Of a DNA stretch of 64,000 nucleotides, positions 45,796-55,622 are shown piece after piece. The notes under the pieces were generated by a model. It worked only from the letters and a program-made list of their open reading frames with translations, was not told the DNA's origin and ran no database searches. Position numbers and translations under genes: made by a program. Source of the DNA: CAYJPA01 sp964371945 (lineage in GTDB: Bacteria > Chloroflexota > Chloroflexia > Thermomicrobiales > UBA6265); contig CAYJPA010000008.1 in NCBI GenBank assembly GCA_964371945.1, positions 23,183 through 87,182 of the forward strand. The letters are read 5' to 3'. Each line of letters starts with the position of its first letter. Position 1 is the stretch's first letter.

Positions 45796-46953
45796 TCAGT
45801 CGTGGTTGCTACCACGATAAAGCGCATCCAGTTCGGCGAGCGTTCGTTCGATATCGCCGTGCTCAGTCAGGAAATTGTGCGTGATCTGGAAACCCTGGTC
45901 TTGCGTCTCCATGAAGCCGTCATACCGAGGGCGGAGATAGCAGTTGTCGAGCGTCTCCAACGTATCGAGAAAGAAGTTCGAAGACGCGGCATTCACGGCA
46001 GGATCGAGCCACGCGGAGCGGTGTCCGGGTTGCCCGCCATGTTCGAAGTAGAGCCCACGCTGCACCTCCGCGGTTGCGACAAATCGCGCGTAGGAGAAGG
46101 CGGATTCTGGGTGGTGAGTAGTAGAAGAGACAGCCAGCCCAACTCCGCCCAGGATGCCTCCGCGCGCAACCCCGTCGGCCGCGCGCGGAATATCCGTGAA
46201 GCGGACGAGCTTCGGCCGGAAGCCTGGGCGGGCGTAATTCGAGTACCCGAAGGCGAGCGGGACATACGAAATCTCGTCGGTGGTGCTCATCCGCTCGAAA
46301 CAGCGAATCGGGTTCCAAGTAAACGATTCAGGGTGAATCAGATCGCGGAAGCGAAGTAGTATCTCAAGTGCGAAGCGGCCCATCGGCCTGCTGATCACTG
46401 TTTCGGGATCGGCGAATGGCTCCTCGCCGTGGTTGGCGCAGATCGAGCAGAAGCTCATCAGCGTGTCGACTGGAATGAGCGGAATCGCGACCTGACCGCT
46501 CTTGCCCTTGCGGGATTCAGCCAACCGAAAAACATCGCCCCAGGTCGTTGGCACGTCGAAACCGGCTTCGGTCAATAGGTCGGGCCGGTACGCCGCAACC
46601 TGACTCGCGGCATCCGTCGCCAGCGCCCACTGATGTCCCTTGTAGATGTAACTCTCATGGCTTTTGCCAACACTGTTCGCAGCCTGGTCGGCCAGGAACG
46701 CGGTGTCAAGGTATTCATCAACGGGCAGGAGGCTCCCGGATGTCGCGGCTACCCCGGTGAAGGGGTGGTCGATCAGGATCAGATCAAACATTTCCGCCAG
46801 CTTCTGGACGGGATAATCGGCGAAATCCTGCAAGCTGCGCGTGCGCCAGGTGATCGTCACGTCGGGGTATTCAGCGTGATATGCCTCGGCCACGGCGACG
46901 ATAGAATCGTGACCTCGCGGGTGATCCCAGCTCATCCCCTTAAGTTCAGTCAT
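45796..46953 (-). CDS. Solute-binding protein-like, without signal peptide
   Basis: 385 residues. The start MTELKGMSWDHPRGHDSIVAVAEAYHAEYP goes straight into the binding-protein fold (family 1-like: ADYPVQKLAEMFDLILIDHPFTG; later FGYSNYARPGF and GGILGGVGLAVSS). No signal peptide or Tat motif is present, and no upstream start could add one: the region before 46953 holds a ribosome site (GGAGG), not a leader. So the protein should stay in the cytoplasm unless exported by another route. It is the last gene of a run with two CoA-transferases, suggesting a role in that pathway rather than transport. Confidence 0.8.
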   Translation of the reverse strand: MTELKGMSWDHPRGHDSIVAVAEAYHAEYPDVTITWRTRSLQDFADYPVQKLAEMFDLILIDHPFTGVAATSGSLLPVDEYLDTAFLADQAANSVGKSHESYIYKGHQWALATDAASQVAAYRPDLLTEAGFDVPTTWGDVFRLAESRKGKSGQVAIPLIPVDTLMSFCSICANHGEEPFADPETVISRPMGRFALEILLRFRDLIHPESFTWNPIRCFERMSTTDEISYVPLAFGYSNYARPGFRPKLVRFTDIPRAADGVARGGILGGVGLAVSSTTHHPESAFSYARFVATAEVQRGLYFEHGGQPGHRSAWLDPAVNAASSNFFLDTLETLDNCYLRPRYDGFMETQDQGFQITHNFLTEHGDIERTLAELDALYRGSNHD

Positions 46954-47035
46954 GTCGCTCCTCCATTTCGGGCAACCACCTACCAGGGGTACGTCGCTCT
47001 CTCGGTGCCGACCCGACCCGGCAGCCGTCGCTTTG

Positions 47036-48802
47036 TCAGATTCCGGTGGCGACCCCGGTCAATTCCGCGATCACCGCTTCTTCGCTGTCGATCAGCGCCG
47101 ACAACAACGGCGCCCGCTCTTTCCCGGCGACGAACTCGAGCCGTCGCATCCCAAGTGGATCGATTTCTGTGCGGATGAGCCGTAACTGTTCCTGAGTTGG
47201 TGGCTCGGTCGTCCCGACTTCACGTGCAGCCCGAATCGGGAATCCTGTCGCAGCCTGCACCTCGTCGATCGTCACTCCGGGGTGCAACGACACCACCTCA
47301 AGGTGCCTCGTCTCAAAATGCAGCGTAAAAACGCAGAGATCGGTGATGAGTTGGACCTTTCCGGGTTGATATCCCGCCGCGATTCGCTCTTCGTCGGTCA
47401 GCAGACCGCGCGCGGCGCTGATGTAATCAACGCGATCGACCAGGGTCAATGGAGAATGGCGCGTCAGGTAGAGCAGGAAGTTGGCATGCATATTCGCAAC
47501 GTCTGCCATTCCGCCCTGACCAGGCAATCGAATCCGCTTACCGCTGGGAGAGACGACCTCGATATTGTTGGTGTTGCAGTAGTGATCGATTTGTGCGGCG
47601 CTAACGACCTCGTGCGTGACCAGCCCGCGCTGGTAATAGATGTGATAGGTGTCATCGCCGCCGCAGTGCATGACGGCGCTCTCGAAGTCGAGCGGCTCGG
47701 CCAGCGTCATCACCATGGGCCGGCTAGAGACGTCGATCAACCCGCCATTCCCGGTCATTAACACGAGTCGCGGGGCGTGCGTCCGCTTCGCGAGGAGATA
47801 GGAAACGGTCGCGAGCGGAGAAACCGATCCCACGGAACAGACACTCTCATTTGAGTACTGCCGGGCGAGCCACCCGACCATGATCTCATCAACCGTCGCC
47901 GGAGCATCAGACGATTCCGGCTCCCCACGTCTATGCACAAGCAACGCCGAACCAGTCACCTGTTCGCCTGCCAATCTCGCCGCCGACCGGAGGAAGTGCG
48001 CTCGCGCCGGCGAAGGTGTGTCGATCTTCAGTGTCGCTGCAGACGTCATCCGCGCCAATTCCCGGTAGTCGGTCGGGTAGTAGGGCAAACACGAAGTCGG
48101 ATAGGCGCCGTTCGGGGCGAGCGCGATTGCCCGCACGAAACTCCTCGGCAGCACATAGGCACGCGGAGCATCCAACTCCTGGAATGTCCCCGCCGGGACG
48201 ATTTCCTCGACCGACACGAGAACCTCGCGGGTGGCGAAAATCGCGCTGAGATCGAGCCCGCGCGCGCCCTGGATTTCGACATTTCCATCTTCGTCGGCGC
48301 GTTGGGCATGGAGCAGAAAGATATCGAGCGGAAGCGCTCTCGCCGCGGCGATTTGCTGACCGGTGACCGGGTCGTCGTAAACCGGAGCGAAACTGGAGCG
48401 TTCGACGATTTCCGACCCGACCGGCAACGGGAACGGCATTGACGGCACTCCGTGTTGCGCGGCGTGATGCCCCATCATCATCCCAAGCGCCGTCCACTCC
48501 TCGAGCTGTACCAGCCCCTCTTCGACCGCTTTGCGAAAACGCGGCGCGAGTCCGAAGACATCGAGACTATTGAAACACAGCGTCAGCTTGCGAACCGCGT
48601 TCGCCTGAAGCAGCAGCTCCAGACCAAGACTGCCACCCCAGGAGATGTAGTCGAGTTCTTTGCTGCCGCGATCAATCACGGCCTCGATCAACGCTAGCGG
48701 TAACCGTGAGAAGTGAAACCCACCGATGCCCAGGCGGTCGCCATCGCTGACAAGCGACGTGACCTCCTCTAGCGTTGCGAATGTGGGCTCGTTTCTCGTC
48801 AC
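47036..48802 (-). CDS. Fused CoA-transferase (alpha plus beta subunits, GctAB/IpdAB-like)
   Basis: 588 residues, formed by two class I CoA-transferase subunits that are usually separate. The first half shows LVSDGDRLGIGGFHFSRLPLALIEAVI and FLLHAQRADEDGNVEIQG; the second half (from about residue 310) shows IMVGWLARQYSNESVCSVGS, VLMTGNGGLIDVSSRP and RIRLPGQGGMADVAN, as in glutaconate- or IpdB-type beta subunits. These enzymes move CoA between carboxylic acids. Its ATG overlaps the CaiB gene end by ATGA, so the two CoA-transferases are cotranslated. The substrate acid is unknown. Confidence 0.86.
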   Translation of the reverse strand: MTRNEPTFATLEEVTSLVSDGDRLGIGGFHFSRLPLALIEAVIDRGSKELDYISWGGSLGLELLLQANAVRKLTLCFNSLDVFGLAPRFRKAVEEGLVQLEEWTALGMMMGHHAAQHGVPSMPFPLPVGSEIVERSSFAPVYDDPVTGQQIAAARALPLDIFLLHAQRADEDGNVEIQGARGLDLSAIFATREVLVSVEEIVPAGTFQELDAPRAYVLPRSFVRAIALAPNGAYPTSCLPYYPTDYRELARMTSAATLKIDTPSPARAHFLRSAARLAGEQVTGSALLVHRRGEPESSDAPATVDEIMVGWLARQYSNESVCSVGSVSPLATVSYLLAKRTHAPRLVLMTGNGGLIDVSSRPMVMTLAEPLDFESAVMHCGGDDTYHIYYQRGLVTHEVVSAAQIDHYCNTNNIEVVSPSGKRIRLPGQGGMADVANMHANFLLYLTRHSPLTLVDRVDYISAARGLLTDEERIAAGYQPGKVQLITDLCVFTLHFETRHLEVVSLHPGVTIDEVQAATGFPIRAAREVGTTEPPTQEQLRLIRTEIDPLGMRRLEFVAGKERAPLLSALIDSEEAVIAELTGVATGI

Positions 48803-50013
48803 GACACCGGCGCTCCCGTCATGTCGAATTGGTTCACGACACCGGATGCCAGCAACCCGCTGATCTCCTCGTCGCTATACCCGGCGTATTCCTTGAGGAG
48901 TTCGACGGTGTGCTCACCGAGCAGTGGCGCGTGGCGGGTGATTTCTCCCGGAGTGCCACTGAACTTGACTGGAATCCCGGTTCCCCGAACCTTCCCGGCC
49001 TTCGGGTGATCCCACTCGACGATCATCTCGTTCTCAGCGACCTGCGGATCCTGTTCAAGCGCCGCGTAATCGTTGACTGGAGCACACCAGACGTCTTCGG
49101 CCAGCAGGAGATCGAGCCACTCCTGCGTGGTCTTCTTGAGGAAACCGACCTGGAAATCCGCCCGGACCTGGTCGCGGCCTTCCATGATTTGCGATTCCGC
49201 GCAGTCTTCGTATCCGGGCACACCGACCAACGCGGCGAGTTTGTTGATTGTGTTCATCGCGATCGCGATGTACCCGTCGGACGTCTGGTAAAAGCCATAG
49301 GGCGCACCCAAATAGGCTCCCGGGATATTGCTCTTGCTCCGCACTGGCAAGCCGGCCCCATTGAGGTAAAGCGAGAACTCCTGCGTGTGGAGGTTGAGAA
49401 TCGAATTGAGCAAGTTGACGTCGACACGCTGGCCTTTGCCCGTTCGTTCGCGTGAATACAGCGCCGCCAACACTCCGTAGACAATATGGAATCCGGCGGT
49501 GAAATCAGCAATTCCAACCGCCACACCCTGCGGCGGTCCATCCGCGTTTCCATTCAGAAATCCGACGCCGGCAACGGCCTGCACCAGCAGGTCCTGTCCC
49601 GGTCGCGTCACATATGGTCCGGTCTGGCCCCACCCGGAACTGGCGCAATAGATGATCCGTGGAAAGGTCTCGGCCAGCGTCTCGTAACCAAGTCCGAGCC
49701 GGTCCATCACCCCTGGGCGAAAATTCTCGATCACGACATCGGCCGCACCGATCAGGCGCAGCGAGACCTCTTTCCCGGCCGGATTCTTGAGATCGAGCGC
49801 GATCGAGCGTTTATTCCGGTTGAAGCTAAGGTACGACGCCCCCTCCCCTTCCAGATAGAGGTTCGCCATGCTCCAGTGGCGCATCCAATCGCCCTTGGGC
49901 GGTTCGATTTTGATGATTTCCGCGCCCATATCGCCGAGCATCTGGGTCGAGAATGGCCCCTGTGCCAGCTGCGTAAAATCCGCGATCACCAGGCCCTCGA
50001 GTGGACCACTCAT
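48799..50013 (-). CDS. CaiB/BaiF family (type III) CoA-transferase
   Basis: 404 residues. Family blocks: LVIADFTQLAQGPFSTQMLGDMGAEIIKIEPP, RNKRSIALDLKNPAGKE, VVIENFRPGVMDRLGLGYE and the QTGPYVTRPGQDLLVQAVAGV stretch with the catalytic Asp (D141) that carries the acyl-CoA intermediate. It should move CoA onto a carboxylic acid in the same route as the fused class I enzyme with which it overlaps. ATG at 50013. Confidence 0.92.
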   Translation of the reverse strand: MSGPLEGLVIADFTQLAQGPFSTQMLGDMGAEIIKIEPPKGDWMRHWSMANLYLEGEGASYLSFNRNKRSIALDLKNPAGKEVSLRLIGAADVVIENFRPGVMDRLGLGYETLAETFPRIIYCASSGWGQTGPYVTRPGQDLLVQAVAGVGFLNGNADGPPQGVAVGIADFTAGFHIVYGVLAALYSRERTGKGQRVDVNLLNSILNLHTQEFSLYLNGAGLPVRSKSNIPGAYLGAPYGFYQTSDGYIAIAMNTINKLAALVGVPGYEDCAESQIMEGRDQVRADFQVGFLKKTTQEWLDLLLAEDVWCAPVNDYAALEQDPQVAENEMIVEWDHPKAGKVRGTGIPVKFSGTPGEITRHAPLLGEHTVELLKEYAGYSDEEISGLLASGVVNQFDMTGAPVS

Positions 50014-50126
50014 TGTTGCTCCTTAGCTGCTAGCCGCTAGCGAAAACTGTTGCTCGTCCGCTCCGATTGCTCGCTGCCCCCATCCGATGTTCCCCTGAGG
50101 GCTAACGGCTGGCAGCTGGCGGCTCG

Positions 50127-50912
50127 TCATCCATTGAACAACGGTGACAACAGACCGCCGTCGACACGGTAGCAACCACCGGTGCAAAACGAAGAGTCAT
50201 CGCCGGCCAGGAAGAGCACGAGGTTTGCCACCTCTTCCGGCCGGCCGACTCGCCCGAGCGGGTGCAAGCGCCCCCACTCCTTGATTGCCCGTTCTGGATC
50301 GTCACCGCCAAAGATGCCGGCGGCATCCTCGAGCATCGGGGTACGGATCGAACCGGGCGCGATGCAGTTGCAGCGAATATTTTCGTGCGCGTGATCGAGC
50401 GCGACGGTCGTGGTGAAACTGACCACACCGCCCTTCGAGGCGGAGTACGCCGCGACCGTTTTCTGCGACGCGAAGGCCTGTACCGATGCGGTATTGACGA
50501 TCGACCCGCCGCCACGTTTTCGCATTTCCGGGATCGCGTATTTGCAGGTCAGGAACGAGCCTTTGAGATTGATGTCGATCTGGAAATCCCAATCTTCTTC
50601 GCTCAGTTCCTCAACTGTCCCGTATCGGACGACGCCCGCATTGTTGTAGAGCACATCTATGCCGCCGTACGATTCGACCGCCATCGCCATCAGCTTTTGG
50701 ACCTCAGCCGCGATGCGAACGTCGCAGCGCAGTGCCGTCGCCCGGCCTCCTGCCTGGACGATGTGCTCCACCGTCTCCGAGGCGCCATCCATATCGACCT
50801 CGCCGATCACGACCGCACCACCCTCGCGCGCAAAGGCAAGTGCGGCGACTCGGCCCAAACCCTTGCCCGCGCCCGTGATCACGATCACCTTGTTTTCGAA
50901 CCGGTTCGCCAT
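50127..50912 (-). CDS. SDR family oxidoreductase
   Basis: Short-chain dehydrogenase, about 261 residues. The cofactor motif is TGAGKGLGR, followed by the NNAG strand (VLYNNAGVV), the catalytic Ser in VNTASVQAF and Tyr/Lys in YSASKGG. An Asp in GEVDMDG after beta-2 favours NAD. ATG at 50912 is chosen because GAGGAG lies eight bases before it; a GTG at 50918 is too close to that site. It likely oxidises a hydroxyl of a sugar or of a hydroxyacyl intermediate. Confidence 0.92.
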   Translation of the reverse strand: MANRFENKVIVITGAGKGLGRVAALAFAREGGAVVIGEVDMDGASETVEHIVQAGGRATALRCDVRIAAEVQKLMAMAVESYGGIDVLYNNAGVVRYGTVEELSEEDWDFQIDINLKGSFLTCKYAIPEMRKRGGGSIVNTASVQAFASQKTVAAYSASKGGVVSFTTTVALDHAHENIRCNCIAPGSIRTPMLEDAAGIFGGDDPERAIKEWGRLHPLGRVGRPEEVANLVLFLAGDDSSFCTGGCYRVDGGLLSPLFNG

Positions 50913-51006
50913 CTGCACTTCTCCTCAAACGCGATCTTGGTTCAGAACGGGGTCCGGTTGGTTTGGTCAACCACTCTTGCTGCCCGCCCATTGCGAGTGC
51001 GTGCCG

Positions 51007-51903
51007 CTAGAGGGACGGGTAATGCAACTTTGCGCCTGCCACCTGCATCGCGCCCTTCGTCAGATGCCACCGGGAAAGACTCGCGACGATCAGCGTCTTG
51101 CGATCAGGGCCACAAAACGCGAGATTCGTTGGGGTGGCGAAGGTCACGCTTTCCCAATCGGAGGCGAGCACCGCCAGTTCACCCTCCGCGGAAAACCGGT
51201 AGATCACGTCCGGTGTATAGCAGCCGATGTAGAGGTTGCCGGTTTCGTCGAACGCAATTCCGTCCGGTATGTTGTGTGGGAGTTCCACGACCGTCTCGAC
51301 CGTTCCAGCGGAACCATCCGCTTTGATCGCGACGCGCACAATCGCCGGCGCAAGCGACTCCACGACATAGAGGTGAGCGCCGCTCGGGTGCAATGCCATC
51401 CCGTTTGGGAAGTTCGTCACACCCCCAGTAAAGACGTCCGTCGACCCGTCGGCGCGGACGCGAAAAATGCACCCGTCGTTTCCTTTCCACGACCCGGAAT
51501 CGGACACGTAGAGGTTTCCGGCGGCGTCGAAAACCGGGTAATTCGGGGTCCGCATCGGGCGCTCCGGCGATCCAGAGGAATAGATGCTGACCTCACCCGC
51601 CGGTGTCACCCGGTGCACGCGGTGTTTCGCCAGATCACAGACATAGACGTTACACGCGGCGTCCAGACATAACCCCAGGTGAAACCCGCCCGTCTGTCCA
51701 ATCTCGGTGAACGCGCCGTCGAGCTCAACGCGGTAGACTTGACCCGCTTCACCACCCGCGTAAAGTTCACCCTTCGGACCGGCCGCGACTCCCTCGGGAT
51801 GATCAAGTCCGTGGACGAAGGCCTCGAAATCGGTGATTTGCATGACCGATGTCGCGGGAAGCGAACTCGTGACATCCCAAACCGCATTCGCCATGACATT
51901 CAC
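51007..51903 (-). CDS. SMP-30/gluconolactonase/LRE family protein
   Basis: Beta-propeller lactonase, 298 residues. The pattern of GxxLYxGG / NVYVCDL / GNLYVSDSGSW / FPNGMALHPSGAHLYVVES / IPDGIAFDETGNLYIGCY strands is typical, with metal ligands in HPEG (E), PNGM (N) and PDGIAFD (D). It hydrolyses aldonolactones to sugar acids. GTG start in a GTGA overlap with the epimerase-like gene, so both are cotranslated. Fits a sugar-oxidation pathway: aldose to lactone to acid. Confidence 0.9.
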   Translation of the reverse strand: MNVMANAVWDVTSSLPATSVMQITDFEAFVHGLDHPEGVAAGPKGELYAGGEAGQVYRVELDGAFTEIGQTGGFHLGLCLDAACNVYVCDLAKHRVHRVTPAGEVSIYSSGSPERPMRTPNYPVFDAAGNLYVSDSGSWKGNDGCIFRVRADGSTDVFTGGVTNFPNGMALHPSGAHLYVVESLAPAIVRVAIKADGSAGTVETVVELPHNIPDGIAFDETGNLYIGCYTPDVIYRFSAEGELAVLASDWESVTFATPTNLAFCGPDRKTLIVASLSRWHLTKGAMQVAGAKLHYPSL

Positions 51904-52976
51904 TCCGTCGCCGTGACCCGGCCGTCAGCATCAATCGCCGAAATACCCGAACTCGATTCATAGAAAACTGCCCGGAGCTCCGCCTCGGCGGATTCACCGG
52001 CACCCAGCGTGCGATGGGTGCCGGTCTTCTCCATCGCGTTGGTGAGGCCCTGACCGGGATAACTGGTGCCCGGTTCGATCGCCATCACATAGACGCCCTT
52101 GTACCAGGGAAAACCTGGCGAGGCGTGCATCTCTTGCCAGAACCAGGCATGTGGAAACGCGGCCACGGGCCAGACCATACCGACACCAAAGCCGAGATCC
52201 GTGTTCGTGATGCCGTACCAGGCGTGGTCGCCCGCGAAGTCCGCGAAGTACCCGAGCGTCGCCCGCCCCTCACCCTCACCGGGCACCAGGGACAGATCTA
52301 TTGCCTCATTTCCGCGTCCCCCTGTCGGCCATTGGTAGGTTCGGCCGGGATCGAACGGGCTGTGGGGCGGTTCGTAAGCGTCGTCGGCGATCACACGCCG
52401 GGCATTGGTATCGATTCGGCAGGCGGCATCGAGAAAGGGTGCGCCGAATGCCGGGTGATGACTCCACATATAATCCATGAGTTCACCACCTTCGTTGGTG
52501 ATCCGCTCGTTCAGGGTCAAAACCGGAGTTCCGGCGTCGACCCGCATCGTGCGCTTGATCCGAAAGGGGCTGCGCGTCAACCGGACACTCAGGCGAAGCT
52601 CGGCCCAATCATCGCCTGCGGCGCTCTCATAGTCCCAGGCCAGCATCGACGCCTCACCATGAAAATTGAGCTCGACACCCTTATACGTGGCTGGTCCGCC
52701 GCCACTGGGGAAAATTTCCTGCCAGCCGCCTTCATATGCTTCAACCCACGTAACGGCCGAGTTGAAGGCCGAGGGCGTACCCCCGCCAGGACGACGAAGA
52801 CCCCATGGACTCTTCCAGAGCACGTCGACACCCTTCGGTTTGTGGACGAGCTCATAGATGTCGGCGCCTTTGTCGACCAGAACAGTGGTTGCGAGCAGAT
52901 CGTTTTCCAACCGCACCGCTCGCACGCCGCGCGACAGGGTGACATCTATTACCGAGCAGTGACTTCCCGCGGACAT
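51900..52976 (-). CDS. Aldose 1-epimerase-like protein (DUF4432 type)
   Basis: A 358-residue galactose-mutarotase-fold protein. Family features include RLENDLLATTVLVDKGADIYEL, a substrate-site His in SHHPAFGAPFL and a basic/aromatic late region (FPHAWFWQEMHASPGFPWY). These enzymes interconvert sugar anomers or bind sugars. It comes after the permease (40-base gap) and overlaps the SMP-30 gene, giving a chain of mutarotase then lactonase. Confidence 0.85.
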   Translation of the reverse strand: MSAGSHCSVIDVTLSRGVRAVRLENDLLATTVLVDKGADIYELVHKPKGVDVLWKSPWGLRRPGGGTPSAFNSAVTWVEAYEGGWQEIFPSGGGPATYKGVELNFHGEASMLAWDYESAAGDDWAELRLSVRLTRSPFRIKRTMRVDAGTPVLTLNERITNEGGELMDYMWSHHPAFGAPFLDAACRIDTNARRVIADDAYEPPHSPFDPGRTYQWPTGGRGNEAIDLSLVPGEGEGRATLGYFADFAGDHAWYGITNTDLGFGVGMVWPVAAFPHAWFWQEMHASPGFPWYKGVYVMAIEPGTSYPGQGLTNAMEKTGTHRTLGAGESAEAELRAVFYESSSGISAIDADGRVTATE

Positions 52977-53016
52977 GTCCGCTCTCCTTGTCTGTCGGGA
53001 CCAAACGCCGGCCAGA

Positions 53017-54045
53017 TTACGAATCCCAGTTTCGGCTCCGCACCACGAATCGCTTGCGGACGCGGTGGTAATAGACCGCGATCAGCATCAAGACGCCGGT
53101 CACGACCAACTGCTGGGTGATATGCACCTCCATCAGGCGCATTCCTTTGCCCGCCATGCCGAGGATCGCGACTCCCAGCATCGCGCTGATCACCCGGCCC
53201 TCGCCACCGGCCAGGCTCACGCCGCCCAGCACCACCGAGGCGACGACAATCAATTCGAACGCCTGGACACCAGAATCGAAATAGCCGGTACCCGTTTGAG
53301 ACGTAACGAGTAATCCCGAGAGTGCGGCGAGCGATCCCGAAATCACGAAGAGGACGAATTTCGTGCGCTGAACGTTGATGCCCGAGACCCGAGCAGCCTG
53401 CGCATTTCCGCCGATAGCGTAGATGTTTCGCCCGAATTCCGTTCGCGTCAGCATGAAATACGCGATCACGATCGGTACCAATGCAATGATCCCTGGAACG
53501 GGCACCGGTCCGAGGTCGGCTGCCCACAGTCTGGTGAAACTCGTAAATCCATTTTCGTCAATAACCGGTTTCTTCCCCGTGTAGACGTACACGAGCCCAC
53601 GAATCGTGAACATCCCGCCCAGTGTTGTCATCAGCGAGTCCATCTGCTGCACGGTCACGAGGTAGCCGTTGATCGCGCCGATTAGCGGACCAGTTAGCAA
53701 ACCCGCGACAATCCCGATCCACATGCTATCCGTGCGGTTGAAGACATCGACCGTCACTACACCCGTGAAGGCAAGCATCGACCCCACCGTGAGATCGAGC
53801 TGCCCCGCCAGCAGCAGGAGCGTCATCCCGACGCCACAAATCAGATAGGGTGAGATTTGCCGGAGGAGATCGAAATAGACGTCCGTCTGTCTTGACGAAG
53901 GTTCCAGGATCATAAAGAAGGTGACGACCACGCCAAGGAACATGAGTAGGCTCGAATCCTCGTAACGAGCGAGCGTCGCGAGCCGGCGCTTCCAACCGGG
54001 AACGCTCTGGGTGGCCGGCGCCACCGATGGACTTATCGCCGCCAT
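53017..54045 (-). CDS. CUT2 sugar ABC transporter permease (RbsC/XylH type)
   Basis: 342 residues, about eight to ten membrane segments. The CUT2 family block is GVGMTLLLLAGQLDLTVGSMLAFTGVV (here with Q in the usual GIDLSVGS position), then EFGRNIYAIGGNAQAARVSGINV and FELIVVASVVLGGVSLAGGEG. ATG overlaps the ATPase stop by one base (TGATG). Works as a dimer or with the second permease at 55619. Confidence 0.92.
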   Translation of the reverse strand: MAAISPSVAPATQSVPGWKRRLATLARYEDSSLLMFLGVVVTFFMILEPSSRQTDVYFDLLRQISPYLICGVGMTLLLLAGQLDLTVGSMLAFTGVVTVDVFNRTDSMWIGIVAGLLTGPLIGAINGYLVTVQQMDSLMTTLGGMFTIRGLVYVYTGKKPVIDENGFTSFTRLWAADLGPVPVPGIIALVPIVIAYFMLTRTEFGRNIYAIGGNAQAARVSGINVQRTKFVLFVISGSLAALSGLLVTSQTGTGYFDSGVQAFELIVVASVVLGGVSLAGGEGRVISAMLGVAILGMAGKGMRLMEVHITQQLVVTGVLMLIAVYYHRVRKRFVVRSRNWDS

Positions 54046-55622
54046 CAGTCGCTTGCTCCAGCACCCGCGAGGGTGAGGTCAAGCCGATCAGGCTCGTGCC
54101 GGCTCGACACCGCCGCCGATTCGATCAGTCGCTCCTGGGTGGCGTCCGCCCGCGCAAATTCGGCCGTAATGCGGCCTTCACGCAGGACCAGAATACGATC
54201 CGATATGCCAAGAATTTCCGGAATTTCTGTAGACATGAAGAGGATGCCCATGCCCCGGTGGGCCATTTCATCGATCAGCCGATAAATCTCCGCTTTGGAT
54301 CCCACGTCAATACCGCGCGTCGGCTCGCACAACATCAACGCTTTTAGATCGCGAATCATCCATCGCGCCATCAGCACCTTTTGCTGATTGCCGCCGCTGA
54401 GCAGACGAACAGCCTGCCGGAGCGAAGGCGTGCGGATCGCGAGTCGCTTGACGAAATCGCCGGCGGCTCGGAGCTCTTTGATCGGCTGGAGCCACGTCAA
54501 CTTCGAAAACTTGTCCAGTGACGCAATCGTCATGTTGTCTTTGACCGAGAGTTGCGTCACGAGCCCGTCTTCTTTCCGGCTCTCAGTCAGTAACCCCAGG
54601 CCCTTGTGAATTGCGTCAGATGGTGAACCGGATCGAATCGATTCTCCGTTGATCGAAACGGTTCCCGTCCGATCAACCGCTCCAAACAGCGCGCGCCCGA
54701 TCGAATTGATCCCCGCGCCCATCAAACCGAACACACCGACCACTTCGCCTGAATGGACCGTGAAGGTCAGATCGTGGACACCACCGCCACTGACTCCACT
54801 GGCCACCAGTAGCGGATTACCGATGTTCGGCGGTGATTTTGGAAAGAGATCCTTGAGTTCGCGGCCGACCATCCAGGTCACGAGATCATGGGATTTTGTT
54901 TCCGCAACTGGTTTCGTGACGACGCGCTTGCCATCTCGAAAAACTGTTACGCGATCGGCGATTCGGTAAATCTCATCGAGTTTGTGTGAGACGTAGACGA
55001 CCGCGACCTCTCGATCGCGCATTTTCTGAATGACGCTAAAGAGCCGTTCAATTTCGGCCGGGCTTAACGCGGATGTCGGTTCGTCCATGATCACGATCCG
55101 GGCGCGTCGCGAAAGCGCGCGTGCTATTTCAACGAGCTGTTGTTCCGCGACCCGCAGTTCGCCGACCGGGGTGTCCGGATCGATGGTCAAACCAAGCTCA
55201 CCGAGCAGCTCGCCGGTTCGTTTCTTCAGCACATGCCAGTCGATCAATCCCCGATTCGTTTTCGGGAACGCCCCTAGAAAGACATTCTCGGCGACGCTGA
55301 GACCGGGCACGAGATCGAGCTCCTGGTAGACCACTTTGATGAAGCGCGCGATCGAATCAGCTGGCGATTTGAACTCGACCTCCTCGCCGTCGACAGACAT
55401 CGTGCCGCCGTCGCGCCGATAGAGCCCCGCGATGATCTTGATCAACGTGCTCTTGCCAGCGCCGTTTTCGCCAACGAGTGCGTGCACCTCGCCGGGGAAC
55501 AAGTCGAAATCGACATCATCGAGCGCGACGACGCCGGGGAAGACCTTGCGGATCATTTTCATCTCGAGCGCCGGAACGCGGCCGGGCGCGGCAGTTGGTA
55601 GCGCTTCGCTCATCGTGGTCAC
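54045..55622 (-). CDS. CUT2 sugar ABC transporter ATP-binding protein (RbsA/XylG type)
   Basis: 525 residues with two ABC domains in tandem. The first has Walker A GENGAGKST, signature LRVAEQQLVEIA and Walker B IVIMDEPTSALSP; the second shows GLMGAGINS in the degenerate Walker A position, signature LSGGNQQKVLMARW and LMLCEPTRGIDVGS. This asymmetric pattern (second site degenerate) is normal for RbsA-type proteins. It overlaps the upstream permease gene by four bases. Confidence 0.95.
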   Translation of the reverse strand: MTTMSEALPTAAPGRVPALEMKMIRKVFPGVVALDDVDFDLFPGEVHALVGENGAGKSTLIKIIAGLYRRDGGTMSVDGEEVEFKSPADSIARFIKVVYQELDLVPGLSVAENVFLGAFPKTNRGLIDWHVLKKRTGELLGELGLTIDPDTPVGELRVAEQQLVEIARALSRRARIVIMDEPTSALSPAEIERLFSVIQKMRDREVAVVYVSHKLDEIYRIADRVTVFRDGKRVVTKPVAETKSHDLVTWMVGRELKDLFPKSPPNIGNPLLVASGVSGGGVHDLTFTVHSGEVVGVFGLMGAGINSIGRALFGAVDRTGTVSINGESIRSGSPSDAIHKGLGLLTESRKEDGLVTQLSVKDNMTIASLDKFSKLTWLQPIKELRAAGDFVKRLAIRTPSLRQAVRLLSGGNQQKVLMARWMIRDLKALMLCEPTRGIDVGSKAEIYRLIDEMAHRGMGILFMSTEIPEILGISDRILVLREGRITAEFARADATQERLIESAAVSSRHEPDRLDLTLAGAGASD

